18,392 nt of DNA, from the NCBI RefSeq assembly GCF_040096185.1, contig NZ_JBBMFF010000228.1:1-18392 (forward strand). Reading direction: 5' to 3'. Both the position numbers and the translations under genes were made by a program. The notes under the pieces were generated by a model. It had not been told where the DNA came from and did no database searches. It saw only the letters and a list, made by a program, of their open reading frames with translations. This document shows positions 14,615 to 18,392 of this stretch, piece after piece (positions within the stretch are counted from its first letter, which is position 1; every line of letters starts with the position of its first letter). The DNA comes from JAZOXB01 sp040096185 (GTDB taxonomy: Bacteria > Bacillota > Clostridia > Oscillospirales > Oscillospiraceae).

Positions 14615-14625
14615 TTGTAATTTTA

Positions 14626-16281
14626 TTGGCAGAAAAACTGAAGATCATTCCGCTCGGCGGTTTGAATGAGATCGGCAAGAACATGACCGTGCTGGAATAC
14701 GGCAAGGACATGATCGTCGTCGACTGCGGCCTCGGCTTCCCCGAGGACGACATGTACGGCGTGGACCTTGTCATTCCGGACGTCACCTATCTTGCGAAAA
14801 ACCAGAAGAAGCTCCGCGGCTTCTTCATCACGCACGGCCACGAGGACCACATCGGCGCGCTGCCGTATGTGCTGCAGGCCGTCAATGCCCCCGTGCACGC
14901 CACGCCGCTGACGCTGGGCCTCATCAAGCTCAAGCTCGAGGAGCACGACCTTGTGAGCAAGACGCAGCTCGTGACCCATCACCCCGGCGACGTCGTGAAG
15001 GCGGGCTGCTTCTCCGTGGAGTTCATCCATGTGAACCATTCCATTGCCGACGCCGTGGCCTTTGCCATCCATACACCGGTCGGCACCGTTATCATGACGG
15101 GCGATTTCAAGATCGACCCCACGTCGGAGGACGGCATGACCGACCTCGGCCGCTTCGGCATGCTCGGCAAGGAGGGCGTCTACGCCCTGCTGTGCGACTC
15201 GACGAACGTCGAGCGTCAGGGCTACACCCCGTCGGAATCCGTCGTGTCCGAGAGTCTTGACCGCCACTTCAAGGGCTGCAAGAACCGCATCATCGTCACA
15301 ACATTCGCCTCGAACATGCACCGCATCCAGGCCGTGTTCAACATCGCCCACCGCCACGGCCGCAAGGTCGCCGTCACGGGCCGCAGCATGGAGAACATCC
15401 TGAAGGTCGCGACAGAGCTGGATTACCTCCATCTCCCCGAAAACACGCTTGTCGACCTGAACCAGATCAAATCGATCCCGAAGGACAAGCTCGTCATCGT
15501 CTCGACCGGCTCGCAGGGTGAGGATATGTCCGCCCTGTACCGCATGGCCTTCTCCAGCCACCGTCAGGTGGAGATCCAGCCGGGTGACCACATCATCATC
15601 TCCGCCTCGGCCATTCCGGGCAACGAGAAGTCCATCTCCCGCATCATCAACGAGCTGTACCGCAAGGGAGCGGAGGTCATCTACGACAAGCTTGAGGGCC
15701 TGCACGTCTCCGGACACGCCTGTCAGGAGGAGCTGAAGATCATCCACGCGCTGACGAAGCCGAAGTTCTTCATCCCGGTCCACGGCGAGCAGCGCCACCT
15801 GCAGAAGCACGCCGCGCTGGCGCGCCAGATGGGCATGAACCCGAAGAACATCCTCATTGCCGACACCGGCTCCGTCATCGAGTGCACGCCGAAGACGTGC
15901 AAGCTCGCGGGCACCGTCCCGGCGGGCAAGATCCTCGTCGACGGCACGGGTGTCGGCGACGTCGGCAGCGTCGTGCTGCGCGACCGCAAGCATCTGGCGC
16001 AGGACGGCATGATCGTCGTGTGCGTCAACCTCTCGAGCGAGGACGGCTCCGTCCTGTCCGGCCCGGACATCATCAGCCGCGGCTTTGTCTATATGAAGGA
16101 CAACGAGGACCTCATGGACGCCATGAAGATGATCGCCACGCATTCGCTGGAGGTCTGCCACAACCGCAATATTTCCGACTGGGCGACGATCAAGTCCACG
16201 ATCAAGGGCGACCTGAGCCAGTTCCTGTTCAAGAACACGAAGCGCAACCCCATGATCCTGCCGGTCATTATGGAAATTTAA
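14626..16281 (+). CDS. rnjA: Ribonuclease J
   Basis: A 551-residue metallo-beta-lactamase and beta-CASP ribonuclease, with 5'-3' exonuclease and endonuclease activity in mRNA decay and rRNA maturation, the Firmicute counterpart of RNase E. It opens with the typical IIPLGGLNEIGKNMT. The zinc motif HGHEDH is at 70-75, followed by TGDFKID, STNVERQGYTPSE, the beta-CASP segment with GRSMENI and STGSQGE, and the PVHGEQRH motif near the end of the core. A C-terminal domain follows, as in B. subtilis RNase J1 (555 residues). The start is TTG at 14626. It is monocistronic on the plus strand, divergent from gdpP, and has a strong terminator. Confidence 0.97.
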   Translation: MAEKLKIIPLGGLNEIGKNMTVLEYGKDMIVVDCGLGFPEDDMYGVDLVIPDVTYLAKNQKKLRGFFITHGHEDHIGALPYVLQAVNAPVHATPLTLGLIKLKLEEHDLVSKTQLVTHHPGDVVKAGCFSVEFIHVNHSIADAVAFAIHTPVGTVIMTGDFKIDPTSEDGMTDLGRFGMLGKEGVYALLCDSTNVERQGYTPSESVVSESLDRHFKGCKNRIIVTTFASNMHRIQAVFNIAHRHGRKVAVTGRSMENILKVATELDYLHLPENTLVDLNQIKSIPKDKLVIVSTGSQGEDMSALYRMAFSSHRQVEIQPGDHIIISASAIPGNEKSISRIINELYRKGAEVIYDKLEGLHVSGHACQEELKIIHALTKPKFFIPVHGEQRHLQKHAALARQMGMNPKNILIADTGSVIECTPKTCKLAGTVPAGKILVDGTGVGDVGSVVLRDRKHLAQDGMIVVCVNLSSEDGSVLSGPDIISRGFVYMKDNEDLMDAMKMIATHSLEVCHNRNISDWATIKSTIKGDLSQFLFKNTKRNPMILPVIMEI

Positions 16282-16287
16282 AACGAT

Positions 16288-16318
16288 GGCACGCTGCCGC
16301 GCGGCAGCGTGCCGTTTT
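16288..16318 (+). terminator. Strong terminator of rnjA
   Basis: A perfect 26-nt palindrome (16288-16313, GC-rich) begins 6 bp after the rnjA stop codon and is followed by TTTT at 16315-16318. An A-rich flank at 16281-16283 may give weak function on the other strand. Confidence 0.92.
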
Positions 16319-16439
16319 CTATGCAGACATGTGGGAAATGGATAATGGGAAGTGGAAGGTTCCCGCCGCGCTCATACTCTCTTTTCCCTCTCCTGTCAAG
16401 CCCCAATTTTTCCGTTCCGGCAAATTCGGCACATCGCTG

Positions 16440-16461
16440 ATTTTTGAAAATTTTCAAAAAT
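16440..16461. repeat. Perfect 22-bp AT palindrome
   Basis: ATTTTTGAAAA (16440-16450) is followed at once by its exact reverse complement (16451-16461). It is 20/22 A+T in an otherwise GC-rich window. It lies about 155 bp from the DnaA-box-like cluster and could be an unwinding element or a protein-binding site. Confidence 0.7.
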
Positions 16462-16542
16462 TCATGTCTCGTCAGGAAACCTCAAAACCGGCAGCCGCTC
16501 CGTTTATTTCCAACTTTTCGGCGGAAAATCCGCACCGCGGAG

Positions 16543-16559
16543 TTGACATAAGTCCCGTT
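16543..16559 (+). repeat. 17-bp direct repeat, copy 1
   Basis: TTGACATAAGTCCCGTT. It matches 16754-16770 at 15 of 17 positions, 211 bp apart, and the two copies bracket the DnaA-box-like cluster. Confidence 0.6.
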
Positions 16560-16748
16560 CCGGCCCGTGTATCCGGTTGCGCGGGATGCGAATGCGGGCA
16601 GAGTATTCATGCAATTATGCACCGGTCTTCCGGAGTTTTCCACATGGGCCTGTGCAGGTCAAGTTGTTGACAGGGCGCGGGGTTTTGCACATTGTGCACA
16701 GAGTTCTGCACAGGGAGCCTGTGGAAAGACGTGTGCATTGTGTGCATG

Positions 16749-16767
16749 GGGCGTTGACATAACGCCC
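16749..16767 (-). repeat. Hairpin directly after gpr
   Basis: GGGCGTT (16749-16755) pairs perfectly with AACGCCC (16761-16767) across GACAT. It lies 2 bp beyond the gpr stop codon. There is no T-run on the minus strand, so it is a poor intrinsic terminator but may protect the 3' end of the mRNA. Confidence 0.5.
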
Positions 16768-16770
16768 GTT
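16754..16770 (+). repeat. 17-bp direct repeat, copy 2
   Basis: TTGACATAACGCCCGTT, 15 of 17 positions identical to 16543-16559. It overlaps the hairpin after gpr and touches the gpr stop codon. Confidence 0.6.
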
Positions 16771-17609
16771 TATCGATTTGGGATGAATTGTGCAAAATCA
16801 TCATAGGAAATTTCCGGGTGCAGCGCGAGGTTGACAGCGTCCGCCGCAACGCGCCCGAGAAAGCGGACCTGCGCGTCGATATCGCGCGGGGTGACGATCA
16901 TGCCGCGGGGTCCGCCGAGCGTGCCCGCATCGAGCACCGTCGGCACGCCGAGGCAGAACACCGGCACGCCGAGCGTCCGCTTCTGCAGGGCGGCGCGGGC
17001 GTTGCCCACGCCGGAGCCGGGCACGATGCCCGCGTCCGAGAGCTGGAACGTGCGGCACAGCCGCTCCGGGGCAGCGGCCGCAAGGGCGTCAACGGCCAGC
17101 ACGCAGGCCGGGCGCACATGGCGCACAGCCCCGCGCACGAGCTCGAGGCTCTCCATGCCCGTTGTGGCCAGCACGCCGGGCGCAACGGCGCTGACCGGCC
17201 GCACGCCGCCGAACTGCTCCGGCAGGTGGCGGATGAGGTGGCGCGTCAGGAACAGCCCGCGCAGGCACAGCGGCCCGAGGGCATCCGGCGTGACGGCTTC
17301 GTTTCCGAGCCCGGCCACGAGCACACCCTGCCCCGGCTGCAGGCGCAGCAGCCGCCGCAGCTCCGCCGCCAGCGCCTCGGCTGCCGGGCGGACGTCCCGC
17401 GCCAGCGGCGGCAGCTCCAGCGTGACATAGCGCCCGGCGGGCTTGCCGAGCGCGGCCTCGCCCCGGCGGTCGAGAATGTGCACGTCCGTCACGGCAAAGC
17501 CGTCCCGCTCGCGCTCACGGGCGCGAACGCCCGCCAGCTTCGTCGTTTTCCCGGCGCTCTTCTCCCAGAGCGCCTTTGCCTCCATGGCAAGGTCCGTCCG
17601 GATCCCCAT
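16770..17609 (-). CDS. gpr: Germination protease GPR
   Basis: A 279-residue aspartic-type endopeptidase that degrades small acid-soluble spore proteins when spores germinate; it is made as a zymogen in the forespore. The N-terminus GIRTDLAMEA matches the family's propeptide cleavage region. GLGNEAVTPDALGP (100-113), LAVDAL with Asp174, and GVPTVLDA with Asp227 are conserved; these two Asp residues correspond to those known to be essential in Bacillus GPR. It is shorter than the Bacillus protein (about 370 residues). AGGAGAGG precedes the ATG at 11 nt. It diverges from rpsT, as in many Firmicutes, but the usual next gene spoIIP is absent. Expression under a forespore sigma factor is expected; I could not identify that promoter. 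Confidence 0.95.
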   Translation of the reverse strand: MGIRTDLAMEAKALWEKSAGKTTKLAGVRARERERDGFAVTDVHILDRRGEAALGKPAGRYVTLELPPLARDVRPAAEALAAELRRLLRLQPGQGVLVAGLGNEAVTPDALGPLCLRGLFLTRHLIRHLPEQFGGVRPVSAVAPGVLATTGMESLELVRGAVRHVRPACVLAVDALAAAAPERLCRTFQLSDAGIVPGSGVGNARAALQKRTLGVPVFCLGVPTVLDAGTLGGPRGMIVTPRDIDAQVRFLGRVAADAVNLALHPEISYDDFAQFIPNR

Positions 17610-17690
17610 TTTTCCGACATCCTCTCCTTGTGATCTTACCCTTAGTCTGCTCAGAGGCGAAATTTTTTTGCAAAAAAGCAGAAAAAAGGA

Positions 17691-17719
17691 TTGATTTTAT
17701 GGGCGGACGCCGCTATAAT
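17691..17719 (+). promoter_or_regulatory. SigA-type promoter of rpsT
   Basis: TTGATT (17691-17696) and TATAAT (17714-17719) are exactly 17 bp apart. The expected start near 17726 leaves a leader of about 60 nt before the rpsT ATG. Confidence 0.9.
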
Positions 17720-17784
17720 AGATTCCTGCATGAGATTAAAATACATGGGTTTTCGATAAACGCCATTCAGAGGAGGTGGAATCC

Positions 17785-18048
17785 ATGCCCAACATCAAGT
17801 CCGCAAAGAAGCGCGTGCTCCTGTCCCGCGAGGCCAACGTGAAGAACAAGATGGCGAAGTCCGCTCTGAAGACCACCCTGAAGAAGTTCGACAGCGCTGT
17901 CGTCGCCGGTAACCGCGAGGAGGCCACCGCTGCCTACAAGGCCGCCGTTGTCGCCGTTGACAAGGCTGCCGTGAAGGGGATCCTGCACAAGAACAACGCC
18001 GCGCGCAAGAAGAGCAGCATGACGCTGAAGCTCAACGCCATGGCGTAA
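17785..18048 (+). CDS. rpsT: 30S ribosomal protein S20
   Basis: An 87-residue small-subunit protein that binds 16S rRNA early in assembly. It begins MPNIKSAKKRVLLS, the typical S20 N-terminus, and is rich in Lys and Ala in a long helical design. The ATG at 17785 is preceded by AGGAGGTG with 6 nt spacing; a GTG at 17776 in the same frame lies inside that ribosome binding site and is not the start. It is monocistronic with a strong promoter and terminator. In other bacteria S20 can repress its own translation through the leader; whether it does here cannot be seen. Confidence 0.98.
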   Translation: MPNIKSAKKRVLLSREANVKNKMAKSALKTTLKKFDSAVVAGNREEATAAYKAAVVAVDKAAVKGILHKNNAARKKSSMTLKLNAMA

Positions 18049-18066
18049 GCAAATTCGGATCATTCC

Positions 18067-18095
18067 GCCTGATGGAGTACCTCCATCAGGCTTTT
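18067..18095 (+). terminator. Terminator of rpsT
   Basis: GCCTGATGGAG (18067-18077) pairs perfectly with CTCCATCAGGC (18081-18091) across TAC, then TTTT at 18092-18095. It lies 18 bp past the rpsT stop codon. Confidence 0.95.
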
Positions 18096-18128
18096 GCTTT
18101 CTCCGGGAGAATGCAGGGCCGCCGGATT

Positions 18129-18165
18129 TGTCATTACGAAGGGCGCTTGCGCCCGTGGCAATCTC
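18129..18165 (+). repeat. REP-like palindromic repeat, copy 3
   Basis: Begins TGTCATTACGAAGGGCGC and ends CCCGTGGCAATCTC, with a GGGCGC/GCGCCC hairpin core. It has the same outer sequences as the copies at 14441 and 18359. Confidence 0.8.
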
Positions 18166-18190
18166 GGGCAGGCACTGCCGACCCGTACTG

Positions 18191-18312
18191 GCTGCCGTTA
18201 AAATGGCATGTACCGATTGCGTCTGTAGCGGCGCTCACTGCGCAGCCGTTAGCGGCTTTGCCGCTCTACGGATGCGGCGTGCCCTTTACGGGCGGTGAGC
18301 GCCATTGGCAGC
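18191..18312. repeat. Nested stem-loop element between two REP-like copies
   Basis: An outer GCTGCC (18191-18196) can pair with GGCAGC (18307-18312). Inside it GGCGCTCAC (18230-18238) pairs perfectly with GTGAGCGCC (18295-18303). Within that, AGCGGC (18251-18256) pairs with GCCGCT (18260-18265) across TTT, and GCCC/GGGC forms another small hairpin near 18281-18292. No gene is seen in 18096-18392. The cloverleaf-like plan resembles a small non-coding mobile or structured repeat. Confidence 0.45.
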
Positions 18313-18358
18313 TGCAAGTTGGTGTGCACCCTCGTCGACCGCGTAATGCTCCCAAATT

Positions 18359-18392
18359 TGTCATTGCGAGGCCCCAACGGGGCCGTGGCAAT
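18359..18392 (+). repeat. REP-like palindromic repeat, copy 4 (cut by window end)
   Basis: TGTCATTGCGAGGCCCC, a short loop, then GGGGCCGTGGCAAT up to the last base. It is nearly identical to copy 1 at 14441-14478. The final TCTC of the unit would lie beyond the window. Confidence 0.82.

Larger units (their letters stand above)
16615..16797. other. Cluster of DnaA-box-like 9-mers between rnjA and gpr
   Basis: Compared with the DnaA box TTATNCACA, the plus strand has five 8/9 matches: TTATGCACC (16615), TTTTCCACA (16636), TTTTGCACA (16683), TTGTGCACA (16692) and TTCTGCACA (16704). The minus strand has TTTTGCACA (16789-16797, 8/9) and three 7/9 matches (16720-16728, 16732-16740, 16741-16749). 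Plus-strand boxes lie on the left and minus-strand boxes on the right, facing each other. Binding of DnaA is inferred. The segment is otherwise non-coding except for the last box, which lies inside the 3' end of gpr. Confidence 0.5.

Noticed and set aside
14623..16161. 512-codon open frame on the minus strand
   Set aside because: It is antisense to rnjA, with biased His/Val/Asp composition typical of a shadow frame.
16319..16769. Calling the gap a confirmed oriC
   Set aside because: No dnaA or dnaN gene nearby, no perfect TTATCCACA box, and hand counts show no clean GC-skew switch. A TTTTCCACA also occurs by chance inside the ABC gene near 1667.
16282..16850. Small genes in the rnjA-gpr gap (79-80 codon frames on both strands)
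   Set aside because: No ribosome binding sites and no recognisable protein features; the repeats and DnaA-like boxes explain the sequence better.
1..18392. CRISPR array, tRNA genes, insertion sequence or prophage
   Set aside because: No regularly spaced repeats, no tRNA-like sequence in the gaps, and no transposase, integrase or phage gene were seen.

Overview
The window looks like chromosomal DNA from a GC-rich, spore-forming member of the Clostridia, most like the Oscillospiraceae/Ruminococcaceae. The grounds are a germination protease gene (gpr) divergent from rpsT, the Firmicute set gdpP-rplI-dnaB, an RNase J, a CIRCE heat-shock operator, a LytTR-type two-component system, and strong AGGAGG-type ribosome binding sites. 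This assignment rests on gene content and is an inference.

Layout. (a) 1-193: no gene; inverted repeats and the hsp20 terminator. (b) 194-872: an Hsp20 chaperone gene on the minus strand with a near-consensus promoter whose -35 box lies inside a CIRCE operator. (c) 873-4537: two overlapping minus-strand genes for a heterodimeric ABC exporter. (d) 4632-5994: a LytTR response regulator and a short, soluble GHKL histidine kinase, separated from the ABC genes by a terminator. (e) 6054-13944: one tight minus-strand run, gdpP-rplI-dnaB-tilS-hpt-ftsH-small membrane protein, behind one strong promoter at 14001-14029. It joins c-di-AMP turnover, ribosome, replicative helicase, tRNA lysidine synthesis, purine salvage and membrane proteolysis. 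(f) 13945-14625: a 680-bp gap with divergent promoters, a candidate structured RNA or long rnjA leader, terminator-like hairpins and an inverted pair of REP-like palindromes. (g) 14626-16281: rnjA on the plus strand, with a perfect terminator. (h) 16319-16769: a convergent gap with a 22-bp AT palindrome and a dense cluster of DnaA-box-like 9-mers. (i) 16770-17609: gpr, minus strand. (j) 17785-18048: rpsT, plus strand, with promoter and terminator. (k) 18096-18392: no gene; two REP-like copies flank a nested stem-loop element.

Most genes are core housekeeping genes. The parts most worth a second look are the non-coding ones: the DnaA-box cluster between rnjA and gpr, the structured segment upstream of rnjA, and the REP-bounded element at the right end. 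In B. subtilis the modules gdpP-rplI-dnaC and tilS-hprT-ftsH both lie close to the origin but on opposite sides. Here they are one run lying 2.4 kb from the DnaA-box cluster, so the window may be origin-proximal or carry an origin-like control site. No dnaA or dnaN gene is present to confirm this.
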